Assembly: GCA_963682055.1 (NCBI GenBank)
Contig: OY821749.1
Span: 4,824,336 to 4,888,335, forward strand
DNA length: 64,000 nt
Source: Primula veris
Taxonomy: Eukaryota; Streptophyta; Magnoliopsida; Ericales; Primulaceae
Direction: 5' to 3'
Below the pieces are notes generated by a model. It was not told the DNA's origin. It worked only from the letters and a program-made list of their open reading frames with translations, and did no database searches. Positions 25,260 to 36,964 of the stretch are shown here, in pieces. Position 1 is the first letter of the stretch. The number at the start of each line of letters is the position of its first letter. A program made the translations under genes and the position numbers.

Positions 25260-28133
25260 CTAATCGAACAAGGAGAACCCCATGTCGTCATCACTCTCTT
25301 CCTTAGCCTCCTCCTGCAGATATATCCAAGAAAAGTTCAGTGTCAAACTCAGCATTCACTAAAATATCTCACATTTAAACGAACGAGAAATACCCAACTT
25401 CGAGAAGAGCACGTAACATAGCGAATCGGTATATATAAATTACTTTCAAAAATTATACTAATAAACAGAATGCATGAAACAATCGCATCTTTTGTTCTGC
25501 AATTTTCACAAAATTGGACAAGATTTGTGCATCTACTAAACACTATTTCCTAGGATAACAGAAGCGAAAAGGTCATCACTTATATTCAACCCTTCAACTA
25601 AAAAAACTAAACCCTATACAACAACAAATGAAAGGAGAGTTATTAAACCTCAACTTCAACCATAAACTCTCGCTCAAGGAAAGGATCTTAGATCTAATAA
25701 ATTACTAAACTCGAAGAACCTTAAAACAGCTTGTCCAAAACTTCAATTAAAAAATTATCTTGTTAAGTCGGCTTGTCCAAACTTTTTAAAATAAACAAAA
25801 TTTGTCAAGTAAGCATGTTTATGGAACAATAGGGTTGTGCACACAAGGCAAATTTAACCTTTGACCAATCTCAAAAGATATTAGTAATCAGTGTTTATTG
25901 CAGATAAAGCTCTGGGACAAACCTAACAAATGATCCATATAATTGACAAATGTATGTATATAAATCTATACCTTCTTTTCCTCAGCAGCAGCTGCAGCTG
26001 GGGCAGCGGCACCACCACCAGCAGGAGCAGCAACAGCCACGGCACCACCGCCGCCACCAGCTCCGACGTTCATGATAAGGTCATCAATGTTCCTCTTCTC
26101 AACAAGCTTGGCAAAGAGGCTAGGCCAATATGACTCAATGCTAACATTAGCTGCCTTCACCAAAGTGGCGATTTTCTCTGCCTGTGAAACAATATACATG
26201 ATCTTTAAATAATGTCCACAATACACATTCAGCTAGGGCAGCATTTATAAATATCGAGAAATATAACTAGGTAGACAGATAAGCATAAGCTGCGTAACAA
26301 TACATTCCACAAGAGAATTTTTTCTATATAAATATCGAGAAACAAAGGTCTAATTTGAACTTCCCAAGCAAACATCTACGCTTATTATTGTGCAGAAAAG
26401 AGCATTAACATTTTGGACCCACTACTTTTTTTTTAATTACCTTGATTCTTATGCCATCTTTAAGAGAGTGTACATTTTATCTGGTCGAAGTTACTCTAAA
26501 ACACTGAGGCTATTAATGTGTCTCACTACAGAAAATAAGATTTCTACCAAAAAAGAAAATTAAGCATTAGATGTTTTTCACCTTCACCAGTTAATAATAG
26601 GTTCGGACCTACAACATACAACTACATGAGATACAGTAACTAAAACCAACACTAATATGAGATTATTGAATATATGACACTAGAATGAGCATTAAAAAAC
26701 ACGACACAAACTAACATAGTGATGTTGCGTAATCAACATTGCAATGAGAAACAAGGCGTCTGGGACTTAATATTAATCTGAGAACTGAAAACTCTATATC
26801 GACTAAATGTATCTGATATTCTAATGCTCTGATAAACAATAAAACCTAAAATTTTGATTTAAGCCCAAATTAAACAAAAGTAGCATATTTGTTACAACCT
26901 TTGAAATGTTCTTTTCTAAAAAACCCACAAGTGCTCAAATAAACATAACATAACTAGACGAGCATCCACATCACGTTCCTCACCATTTTACTTATATTTG
27001 AGGTTAGAATCTTATTTTTTAAGATAAGGGTGTCAAAATACATTTTCACAATATATCAGCTTCCTTATCAAATTCCTCATACCTATTAAATATACTAAGT
27101 TAAACAAATAGTTATAAACATGTTTGAGATGTGTGGTGGAAACTTAATTTATAATATTAAAATGGGATGTTTGAGTGTTTATAGGGAATGATTTATATTC
27201 TTTATATTTAAGGAATGAGCTTAGGGTTTTAATTTTGAAGGAATGTGTAAGGAAGCTGATGCATACTATAATTTGTTATTGTTACCCTAATTTATAAGGA
27301 AAACATGAGATGCAATTGCAACTCTAATATAACAATAAAAGAAAGCGCATACTTTGTAGTATGTTTTTCATCATATACGATGGTTTCCTTTTCAAATTTG
27401 GAGACAATTACTGTATAAAGTAAAACTACAACTACAACTACCAACAAACATACAGTAAGAAAACATAGCAAGGGATAGATTAATTAAACCAGCTGATTAT
27501 CAATCAACATATTGTGTCTATAGCTAATATGACTCGGGGTCCGTTTAACAACAGATTTCTTTAGTTGATTTTTAGATTTTTTATTTTAAAAATCTGTGGT
27601 TGTTTGGACAGTTAGATTATTTAGCTTCTAAAAAACCCATTTCTAGGCTAAAAAGGCTTAAAAATCAAAAATTTAAAATATACATTTCCAATGGATTTTT
27701 AAAACAGATTTTTTGAACATTTTTTTTATGCAAAAGAGCTGTTACCAAACGGACCCTTAGGTTAAAAAAACTGCTTTAAAAAAGCTGAATAAGTCGGCTG
27801 TTCAAACACCAACAGATTTTTAAAAGATAAAATCCAAAAATAAGCTTAAAAAATCAATTGCCAAACGGAGCCTCAATAAAATGTGTAAAAACATTAGTTC
27901 AATCAAAGCAGATTAATGTTGAGGGAATGGAATATCTAATAAAATTTAAGAACACGAAGATAAACCCTATAATGATCACTAAATAGAAAGTGTCCAAAAA
28001 AATCATAAACTAAATAGGAAAAAAACAAAATAAAAAATAAAAAGAGGGAAAAAGAAAAACATACGGTGACGGGAATTCCATCGTCGTGGAGGATGAGAGT
28101 GGCGTATGTGCATGCTAGCTCTCCCGCTGACAT
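25260..28133 (-). CDS. RPP1: 60S acidic ribosomal protein P1
   Basis: Three minus-strand exons: 28133-28065, 26181-25972 and 25313-25260, all GT-AG and phase 0, giving 110 aa. Residues 1-64 form the helical dimerisation domain ([19 protein letters not shown] ... [19 protein letters not shown]). A Gly/Ala-rich hinge follows, then the charged tail ending [13 protein letters not shown]. This tail is the hallmark of P-stalk proteins, which recruit elongation factors to the ribosomal GTPase centre as P1/P2 dimers on P0. Length and exon layout fit plant P1. Intron 1 (1.9 kb) contains a MITE. The promoter has telo-box and site II motifs typical of plant ribosomal-protein genes. Confidence 0.95.
27537..27756. 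mobile_element. 'gggtccgttt' MITE-like element, copy 2
   Basis: Terminal inverted repeats: 'gggtccgtttaacaacag' on the left, 'ctgttaccaaacggaccc' on the right. The 220-bp interior matches copy 1 at 1.53 kb ('tgtttggacagttagattat'). A second, truncated partner ending 'ccaaacggagcctca' abuts it to about 27875. It lies in intron 1 of the P1 gene. No clear target duplication. Confidence 0.75.
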
Positions 28134-28137
28134 TTTT

Positions 28138-28145
28138 AACCCTAA
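28138..28145. promoter_or_regulatory. Telo-box-like AACCCTAA
   Basis: AACCCTAA lies about 5 bp upstream of the P1 start codon, in the 5' leader. Telo-boxes are known to be enriched near the transcription start of plant ribosomal-protein genes. Confidence 0.55.
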
Positions 28146-28149
28146 GAAG

Positions 28150-28150
<1 letters not shown>

Positions 28151-28204
<54 letters not shown>
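28151..28204. repeat. Compound (TA)n(GA)n microsatellite
   Basis: About 22 bp of TA followed by about 33 bp of GA, in the leader or proximal promoter of the P1 gene. On the transcribed strand it reads as a CT tract followed by AT. Confidence 0.95.
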
Positions 28205-28208
<4 letters not shown>

Positions 28209-28279
28209 CCTGTGTTTGGTTATTGGAAAGAGGAAACGAGAGGGTTATATAATGTGACTTATATTAGGTCATCTTTAAT

Positions 28280-28285
28280 TGGGCT
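28280..28285. promoter_or_regulatory. Site II-like element TGGGCT
   Basis: TGGGCY motif 147 bp upstream of the P1 start codon. Site II elements are bound by TCP factors and cooperate with telo-boxes in plant ribosomal-protein promoters (established). Its role here is inferred from position. Confidence 0.5.
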
Positions 28286-28339
28286 GGATTTTGTCACCCA
28301 TTATATACATGTCCTTTTTCCCATTTAGTTACCTTTACA

Positions 28340-28345
28340 TGGGCC
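28340..28345. promoter_or_regulatory. Site II-like element TGGGCC
   Basis: Second TGGGCY motif, 60 bp further from the P1 gene than the first. Paired site II elements are the usual arrangement. Confidence 0.5.
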
Positions 28346-28349
28346 TGGA

Positions 28350-29304
28350 CTATCACTACCCGCCAAGTATTACTCTTGCTTCCCTTTTTCCTTTTTTTTT
28401 TTTTTTAACTACTCGATACGGTCACGTTATAACATTTTAAGTATCTAATACGGAAAATAAAGTATCGGTAACTTTTTTATTATTTGATCACATATGTAGA
28501 GTTTGAGTACGACACAAGTACGCGAAGGGTATTACTCTCGTACTTTTTCGGTACAATTGAGTTTTTTTTTTTCTTCATAAAAGCTAATTAAAATATAAGT
28601 TTGTCAATAAAAGAATGTGAATTGTTTTATAATTAACAAGTAGGTGAATTAAATTTTAAAAAATCAAACTAGTTATGAAAATTATATTAACATCCAGCAA
28701 AAACAATTGTATTTTAACTCTGAATTGTTCCAAAGTTGGTTAATCTTGTTATTCCAAGATTTGTAATTGGTAACTTAAATTGTATATTTCAAATAAATAT
28801 TTTTTTATTGACCGTACAAATAATTTTTAACGTTTGTCATACAGTCATACTCATACTCGTATCTGGTATAATACTCGTACCCGTTCAACATAGGCTACCA
28901 ATATCAAATTGGATGAGGAAAAATTGAAGGCTCCGACCATAAAAAGCAAATTGTTTAAGCTATAGGTTAAACCCTATAAATATTTTTAGAAATGACTAAT
29001 TATAGAGTTGTTATCGAGTGTTTGACCATTCTAATTGAATATAAAAGAATTTTAAATAATATTACTACTCATTTAATTTTTCTATCTACAAGACCAAGGA
29101 TCGTATTCCTCTCCAAACTCTGGCCACTAGCTCTTAGGGTTCATCTTAAAGTACATAGCGTTTAGTTGATAGTGCATAACGCTCAGCTAAAAATACATAT
29201 GGTTCATTCAAAATTACATAGGGTTCATCTTAAAGTACATAGTGTTTAGTTGAGATTGTATATGACTGAGATAAAAGTACATACAATTGATTTGAAAGTA
29301 CATA
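28350..29304. other. Intergenic DNA, partly imperfect tandem repeats
   Basis: AT-rich, without a gene. From 29139 to 29304 it contains five or six imperfect units around 'aaagtacatag.gtttagtt', about 25-30 bp each. Confidence 0.5.
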
Positions 29305-30634
29305 TGATGTAAGTCTTTGTCCAAGGATTGCGAATTCAGTGTCATCAAGTTTACGCAACTGAGTAACAAGAATGCCAAGAAATAAAGAATAAGTTACTGT
29401 TGGCGAAAAAGAGTAACCAATATTGCAAGGTTTCTTAAAGCTCTGTTTGGTGGAAGGATCACTTGTAGAAAATGCAGTGAGATCAACTCGAGAATTTCTA
29501 CAAGTCCAGCTTTCTTCTTTTAGGGGAATTTCTTTTCCATCACAATTTTTCACAAGCAATTTTTGCATCAACCGAGCATAAAAGAGATTGGGCTACAAAA
29601 GGGGGAATATAAAGCAAGAGAGGTGGGTAGTAACCGCATATTTCATATCATCATAATTGGTGTAATCGACTAGACCAAAAGTTCCTGAAAAGGCAACAAG
29701 GGCATTAGTTCATTCGTGATAGCAGATAAATAGTAGAGTTCATTGCTTTGAAAATAAACATGTGATTTAGTTAAGTTGGAAAATGAAGTGCAACTGCATC
29801 TTAAGTTCTTGATTCCACAATTTTATATTGATTCACAAAATAACTATTTTTCTGAACTATGAAATCTTATTTGTCCCTCGATTTCTCGATCCTTTCAATA
29901 TAATTAAAGAAAATTGTACTAGGTAAGTTTCTATGTAAAATACAAAATATATAACATTATTATCTCTCTGTCCCTAAATATTTGATCACGAAACTCTTTC
30001 AGTAACGAATCTTGGAGCATTAAAATTATCAATGTACCCTTTACATTTCAGATACAAAAAGTTGTCTTGTGGGTATAACTGTAACTTCAGAAAAGAATCA
30101 TTACACTTCTTAAATTTCACCATTCCCGAAAACTATCTATAAATAAGTGAAAGACAGAATAGTAATTTGAGAAGGATGAGGCAGGTTAATGTAATGGGTA
30201 TAATACCTCCACGGTTACGTGAAACTTCAGCGAAACACACATCACCAGCTTTCTACATATGATCCTGGAATATTAACAAGTAACTAAAAATAATAAAAGA
30301 CTGCGACACAACAGAAAATTGAAGGAAAAAAACTTATTCAAAACCACTAAACATACCTTCAAATCTTGCCATGAAGCAGAAGATGGAAGCCCACATACAA
30401 TAACTGTGCATCAAAAAAAATTTGGAAACAGAAACTTAGAGTTAGAGAAGTCCTTTGCCAGGTTTTTTTGTTGTTGTTGTTGTTGTAAATATTTAATACT
30501 CCGTATTTTACTGCGACAATCTGAGTGACAGGAAATCTCATAACGACTATTCCCACCGCCGCCACCACACCACTATAGCTGCTTCGACAATCAGTTGAAG
30601 ATGGTGGCCCTCTACCTCCGTGAGCAAGCTCGAC
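29305..30634 (-). pseudogene. SR34/SF2-type splicing factor pseudogene fragment
   Basis: Reads on the minus strand as remnants of several exons of a plant SR34-like protein. They are VELAHGGRGPPSS (linker after RRM1), a Gly-rich stretch, VIVCGLPSSASWQDLK (RRM2 with the SWQDLKD signature), DHM*KAGDVCFAEVSRNRG, GTFGLVDYTNYDDMKYAV and RKLDDTEF. Splice signals between the pieces survive, so it came from a genomic copy rather than an mRNA. Disablements: a frameshift in the Gly-rich linker, a TAG in DHM*K where the family has Arg, and a lost C after RKLDDTEF that shifts the frame. The RRM1 exons and the RS domain are absent. Confidence 0.85.
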
Positions 30635-31488
30635 CTGCATTAAGATTTACATATTAGAAATTAAGTAAAAAGAAAGGACAGAAAATGTTGCATATGAAAG
30701 ATGACACTAATTATGCGGATCCCCATCCTATGTATAGCATTTGCTTATATTTGTCCAAGTGCTTACCATCTATCATCAATAAACATTTGTCATGAGAAGA
30801 GGTAGTAATTCCATATATCTTTTCATTTACCCTACTCAAATTTCTTTTAACTGCAGAGGAATGGGAAACAGACACGGGTTTCCTTAGAGTTCTTCAATTA
30901 ACAAGTTGAAGTTTCATAGATGCTTTTAGTTTGAAATTCAAAATATTCCAAATATATGCTTCAAGTAGTGTACAATAAATCTTTTTTGGCCGACACAATA
31001 ATAGGATACCCAGTTAGACCTTGATTAAAACTCTATATTCAAAAAGCGGGACAAACTGTTAATGGGAAATACAAAGCAAATACGAGTACTACGATATTAA
31101 CAAAATGTGATTTTAGAGGTAGCAAAACAATAAGACGACAGCTTACGGAATGGAACTTTTGACTCATAGCACTTTCACCTAAACTTGTCCAAACAACCAT
31201 GGAAATACGAAAGCTGTTGCATACATATGTATTTTAGTATTTTAGATGCATTTAAAGTTACATCTGTGAATGTAAGTTTATTTTATCATCCGTGTGTAAA
31301 GTTCTTGACTACTGTCTACTGATCCTTCTTCACCGGTTCACCCCTACTGTCCTCCCAGTCCCAGGTCGTTTATCCAATTTAATGCACCAATTAGTTTATT
31401 TGAACACAACGGAAAACCAGATCTCACAGTTACTAATTACAAAAGCAAACTGAGTGCAACATTATTTAAGTTTACATGTTTTAGAAAT
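30635..31488. other. Spacer between SR pseudogene and pectate lyase-like gene
   Basis: No trace of the missing RRM1 exons was found here by eye. AT-rich; contains the 3' flank of the pectate lyase-like gene. Confidence 0.5.
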
Positions 31489-32607
31489 TCAAATGGAAAC
31501 GCCTGCGGGTCTAGGCATGGACTGCCATCCAGTACACTGTTGGAGAGCTATTTTCAGGGACTCCGAGGGAGCCTCAATTGTCCATGTCGGGTAATATTCG
31601 CTGGGATGAAATCCCCTCTCGGACCCCACCATTATTGCTAATCCAGGTTGAGTTCTAGGGGAAAAACAGTCCCCCTCAGATATTATACAACCACCAATTG
31701 CTTCTTCTTTATCAACAGCCTTCTCTAAAATATACTTAAAAGCCACCTTCTTCTGTCCCGCTTCATAAATATTACATTGAGAATAGATCTGTGATTCTAC
31801 GCCAGCACATACCGCATATATACCCCAGTTTCTAGTATAATTATTATACAAGTGAACTTTTCCAAATCTAACACGAGGGTGTCGTTGTCGAGTACCATCA
31901 AAGAAACAATGGTGAATTGTGACACGAATACACCTATCACTAATGTGAGAGGGGTCTGCTCCAATAAGCATCGTCTTATCATGATTATAAAAATGGCACC
32001 TAGAAACTGTAATATCCGTACTCTCCCGGGTTATATCTATCAACCCATCATCGTAATCTGACAGGGTACAACGGTCGATCCATATATGCTTCGAGTTCGG
32101 TTTTATTTGAATTCCATCAACGTCATGCCCTCTGCCGCCTTCGAATTCTAAATTACTTATAATTATGTGTTCGCACTCCTTTAACCTTAAACCCTTTTTA
32201 GTAAGTTTTATCCTTTGTCCGCGACCATCAATGCTCTTGTACGACGAAACATTCAGATAAGACGAGAGCTCAATAGTCCCGGAAACTTCGAATACAATCC
32301 ATAAAGGTTCTTTTTTCCGACATCCATCACGAAGTGAACCTGGACCATCATCTGCAAGAGTTGTCACGTAATAGAGGGACCCGTGGAGGCCGCCAATGGC
32401 AAAGCAGCCAAAACCCTCAGCACTTCCGGCAAGTGCTCTCAACGATGAGTCCACATGGCTGTAAGGAAGAGTCGTATCGGAAGGTTTAGATGATGAGCTG
32501 GCGGTAGCCTGCGTTTTTGTATCATCGGGGGCAGAAAAATGGGATGGATTTGGAGCAGGGGGGTAATTATGGTGTTTTTTCGAGAAGCAGCCGCTGCTGT
32601 TCCCCAT
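31489..32607 (-). CDS. Pectate lyase-like protein (PL1), no signal peptide
   Basis: Single-exon frame of 372 aa. Residues 60-330 form the PL1 beta-helix: GFGCFAIGGLHGSLYYVTTL, HDVDGIQIKP, IWIDRCTLSDYDDGLIDIT (about 175-193; Ca-binding acidic cluster DYDDGLID) and GTRQRHPRVRFG (about 238-249), which holds the family's catalytic RxPxxR arginines. Known PL1 enzymes cleave de-esterified pectate by beta-elimination in the wall. The key residues are present, but the usual secretory signal peptide is missing. The protein begins MGNSSGCFSKK, which fits the N-myristoylation pattern with a palmitoylatable Cys7 and a basic stretch. A cytosolic, membrane-bound form is therefore inferred. 'ctttcag' just upstream of the ATG could be a 5' UTR acceptor. 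Confidence 0.92.
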   Translation of the reverse strand: MGNSSGCFSKKHHNYPPAPNPSHFSAPDDTKTQATASSSSKPSDTTLPYSHVDSSLRALAGSAEGFGCFAIGGLHGSLYYVTTLADDGPGSLRDGCRKKEPLWIVFEVSGTIELSSYLNVSSYKSIDGRGQRIKLTKKGLRLKECEHIIISNLEFEGGRGHDVDGIQIKPNSKHIWIDRCTLSDYDDGLIDITRESTDITVSRCHFYNHDKTMLIGADPSHISDRCIRVTIHHCFFDGTRQRHPRVRFGKVHLYNNYTRNWGIYAVCAGVESQIYSQCNIYEAGQKKVAFKYILEKAVDKEEAIGGCIISEGDCFSPRTQPGLAIMVGSERGFHPSEYYPTWTIEAPSESLKIALQQCTGWQSMPRPAGVSI

Positions 32608-34237
32608 TTATGCTGCTGAAAGAGAAAGAGAGAGAGAGCACATTATAGGCTATACAACATAGGTATGGGTACCGGTCTCATACCAAATGTAATGCGGATA
32701 AAGCAATACAAGAATGTTAGAAATTTTCTGATATTATACGGCTAGGGTACGGAAATTCTTAGTTAGGAAATTTAGGATATGATATGGCTAAGATAATTAT
32801 CAAAAAGACAAAAACTACGAAGTATCTTTATATGTTGGAAAGTAACTACAAGATCTACTTACCCAAAAGTTGCTACAAACTTTAATTACTCGCTACGCAG
32901 AACCTGAGAGGATTAAATAACATGCATGAAGTGGTGGAGATAGAGGGGAATAGGAGAAAAGAGGTGGTTGTGGAGAAGAGAGGTGATCGGAGTGGGAAGA
33001 GGGAGGTGGTTCTGATCGAACCCCTGATCACTTTCTTTCTTTTTAAAGTTAACCCCTTATCACTTCTTTCTCTTTTTGTGTGTTATCATACATAAAATAA
33101 GCACATATATAGATCTTTACTATATAGAGAGATAATTCTTCAACCCCCCACCATTTTGAAGTTATACCATGTACTGTGTAGTATCAAACTCCATTTTTAT
33201 TCCTTATGTGGACTTCATATTTTTTTTTAACGTTCTTATCCCTACAGGTGAAAATGTAGGTCCTACCAATAGGAGACGTATGGTGTACTAGTTAGACGAG
33301 TCTTGGGTAGTAGGGTTAAAGTACTAATTTGAAGGCAAGGAAATGTTTAGCAGTTGTAAATATATTTTATTATGCATTAAACTCTGACTAACCCTTAGAG
33401 CTTTGTTCATTGTTATTCTGTGTTTTACAGTCGTTCATTTCATTACAACATTCACAACTCGGAGTTGACGGGAAGTCCATTAACTTCTTTTTGAAAAGAC
33501 TTAAAAAGAAACTTATTTTTTAAACAGGCCAAGCTAATCCAGTATAACCTAAAAAAAAAAAATGACCTTAAAACAAAAGCAACCAAATAAGCCCTAATTA
33601 GAGAAACTCAGACAATTATCACTGACGACTTCTGTTTCAAAAGTTTGCGCCGCATAGGCCTCACCTAGGCGTCATGTCTTGGTTTAGCACCGCGGATAAT
33701 ACCAGGCGCTTTGATATGGGTCAAACCCATGTCAAAATGTGTGATTTTCTTTTTACTAAAAATAAAAAAAATAATGCTTAGTCGAGAAATACTTTGATAA
33801 TCAAATAAGATTTTCACTCTAAATTTATTTTTGAATACATCAAAATGTTTATTTTGGTTTATGTTTGACTGTAAGCATATTTTTATTATAGCTTTGGTTG
33901 AATTCTAGATAATATATCGATAAATGAATGATCTATAAGTGCTTAATTTAGGTTGTGAAGTAAATTTACAACATATATATCAAAAGACAATCCAAAAAAA
34001 AAAAAAAAGCTAAAAAAATTCAAAAGATGATTCCAAATGGTTAAAGGGTCTTAAATGGGCTTAATTCATTTAAAAGCGATGAATAAGTCAAAGAGTCCTG
34101 TGAAAAGTTCTTTTATGTTAAGATTCCAAATATAATGAAAAAAAAATGCTCTGGTAATAGTAATCAGTGGAGTAATTAATTTTCAGAAAGTTCACCAGGA
34201 TTAATCTAAATTGAACATCAAATGCTTCTGAAGCAAT

Positions 34238-34460
34238 TCAATCACACCTATGAAGCTATCACAGTAGATGCTATAGTACGAACTACCTAATATACGGTAA
34301 AAATTGGGTTATCAAACTACCAGTACGGTGGGATTATTATGCTTTAATAATTAATACCATTAACTATGAACTTTTTTTCAATCACACCTATAAAGCATCA
34401 CAGTAAATGCTATAGTACGAACTACTTAATTGATAAAAATTGGGATTATTATGCTTTAAT
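34238..34460. repeat. Direct duplication, about 85-100 bp units
   Basis: 'tcaatcacacctat.aagc' through 'gctatagtacgaactac' to 'gattattatgctttaat' occurs at 34238-34338 and again at 34378-34460. Small indels separate the copies. Confidence 0.85.
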
Positions 34461-34873
34461 TAAGTATGAACATTTTACCGTTGAGTACCATAAACTACGA
34501 GTTTTCCATTTTAGGAACATCAACTATAGAATTTGTTAGCATTTCATTAAAAAAAACATAACTATAAAGAGATGATATTATCGACTATACACCATTTTAG
34601 TACCATCAACTAGCAAGTAAACAACTTTTTAAGACCATCAGCTATCAAGTTATTTAGGTTTATTATGAGTAAAATGTTCATAGTTAATGATATTAAAGTA
34701 TAATAACCCAGTGCAGTATATAAAATGAATATACGGGAGTAACGAAGAACAAGGACAATTATAATTTCCGATATATGATTATAAGCCTTTAGAATATAAT
34801 CACCGTAATACAGTAACAGCATATACATATGTAATGATACATATATATTAATAGTATAGATAAATATATATAT

Positions 34874-34875
<2 letters not shown>

Positions 34876-34912
<37 letters not shown>
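34876..34912. repeat. (GA)n microsatellite
   Basis: About 18 uninterrupted GA units, directly preceded by a short TA run. Confidence 0.95.
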
Positions 34913-34915
<3 letters not shown>

Positions 34916-35117
34916 TACTAACAAGGTAAATAGGGTATTATGAGATAATGAGAAAAAGCAGATTCGTGCTCCTTTGTGCCGCAGCAGCTTTAATCGTGAT
35001 TCTATTATTTTGCTCTTAATCTTTTTTATCTTTTGATTTTTACGGAGAAAGTGAGAGAGATGAGTGATTATTCGTCAACAATAATAGAAGAATAAGCTGG
35101 GCTTACGGGTGGGATTT

Positions 35118-35620
35118 TTTCCGAAAACCGAACCGGTAGCTTTCGGTTTTTATTATAAAAATTACAAACCGAAATTCGGTTTGATTTCGGTTTATAGTTT
35201 TGAAACAGGAAAATACCAAAAACCGAAAAGCGAAAAAACCCGTAAACCGAAACTGAAATCATAAACCGAAATATAACCGTAAACCGATAAAAATATAATT
35301 TTATACACTTACTTTTATTTATAAGTGAGGCTTTTCTTTTTATCTTTTTATATTTTTTTAAATTGTAAAAAGTTATTTATAAAAAATAAAACGTAACAAC
35401 TAACAAGTTATATCAATCTTACCATTAATAGGAAGAACGATCTATATTCTTAACATTTTATTTGTACAAAAATATATTTTTTTAAATCATATCATTACAT
35501 TTTTTTCGAAAAACCGTTTCAAACCGAAAAGCCAAAAACCGTTTTAAACCAAAACCAAACCAAAATACCGGTTTTAACAACTTTGAAAAAAGTAAGACCG
35601 AACTGAAACCGACCCCATCT
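35118..35620. repeat. AACCG/CGGTT low-complexity region
   Basis: Two clusters (35118-35290 and 35510-35610) of 'aaaccgaaa' and 'cggttt' motifs around a plain AT-rich interior. Similar to 430-720 and 55890-56290. Confidence 0.7.
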
Positions 35621-35875
35621 CATCCTTAGTGGGAAGTACACAAACAAACAAAATGCTAAGAGCACGTGTTCAATCTAACTTTTTGATAATGTTAAAAGTT
35701 GACACATAGTTAATTGTCATTTAAACATCTCTTGTAGCTTTTTTTTTTAATTTTAACTTCTATTTATCATCTATTAGTACAAATTATTTAGTCATTTTTT
35801 AGTACATGGGACGTGGTCCTGGACCACCTATTAACATGTGCATTATTTAACCAAATCATCTAAATATTTAAATAT

Positions 35876-36095
35876 GTGGTTCGTTTGGTATCAGATTTTT
35901 TAACAAAAAAATTTATTTTTAAAATTCTAAAATCAAAAAATCCACCAAAAAGATGGATTATGGATTTTTGTATTTTTTGAATTTTTTTAACTAAAAATCT
36001 GGATATTAAAAATAAAAAATCCTATTAACCAAACACATTTTAAAAATTATTTATTTTCAAAATCTAAAAATCACACCTGTGATACCAAACACACT
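35876..36095. mobile_element. 'gtttggtatcaga' MITE-like element, copy 3
   Basis: About 220 bp with inverted termini 'gtggttcgtttggtatca' and 'tgataccaaacacac'. The interior 'aaaatctgga' and 'aaaatccatt'-like phrases echo the copies at 1.5 and 27.5 kb. Confidence 0.65.
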
Positions 36096-36964
36096 CATGA
36101 TTTCCTTTTCTCATTTTTTGATCATATGAGTGGGACCACCCCACTAATTAAAGTGTCTTTCAAACTATTTTCAATTATTTTTTTAGATTAAATACATCAC
36201 ATATTTGCTTATAAAAAAAAGATACAATACATATCCATTTTAAGTAGAGATAGAAATAATATAAATCTGAAAACTCGATGTTAAAATATTCGTTTGAAGT
36301 CCTACTTTACCGTTTAATCAGTGTAATTTTGCTTAACTCGGTTAGATAAAAATTATCATTAAAATTTCTTATCATTTTTCTTTCTTTAGTTAACCTTTAA
36401 CCTTAACGAATTTAAGTATTTACCAATAATAATACAGTAATTTAAAATAATCACAGTCAAAAAATAGTAATTAAAGTCTCAAATTTAATAATCTGCAATT
36501 CAAGTACTTGCAAATTCACATTAAAAAGGTAAAAAGTACTCAACTCATGATTAAATATTTATACCTTGCAAAATAGGAACGATATCAACTTTTGACAGAT
36601 TATTTGTACATAACTTTTATTGTTTATATTTTTTTAATACTAATTTTTTGATGTCACAATTCATTTTGTTATATATGATTTTCTCTCCTAAGCTAGGGTA
36701 ATTTGATTATTTATTTAAAAAAAAAACAATAATTAAATTTTGGAAAATTATATTACCTTTTGTTTTTTCAATGAAAAAGAATTATTGTCCTATATTTAAC
36801 AAATGTGTGACAAAATGAAAGTTAAAAATAATTTATGTCGTGTAAATAAATGTTTTATTGTTCTCCAACTATATGTCTTTTTAATGGAGCGTTAATTTAA
36901 TGCATTTTGCTTCATGTGGAGAGAGAGAAATCTGTCTTCATTTAAGAAACTGATCAATTGTATC

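Larger units (their letters stand above)
32608..35099. other. Intergenic DNA upstream of the pectate lyase-like gene
   Basis: Begins with a short GA tract in the likely 5' leader. Beyond it lies AT-rich DNA without a supportable gene. A small direct duplication and a GA microsatellite are listed separately. Confidence 0.5.
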
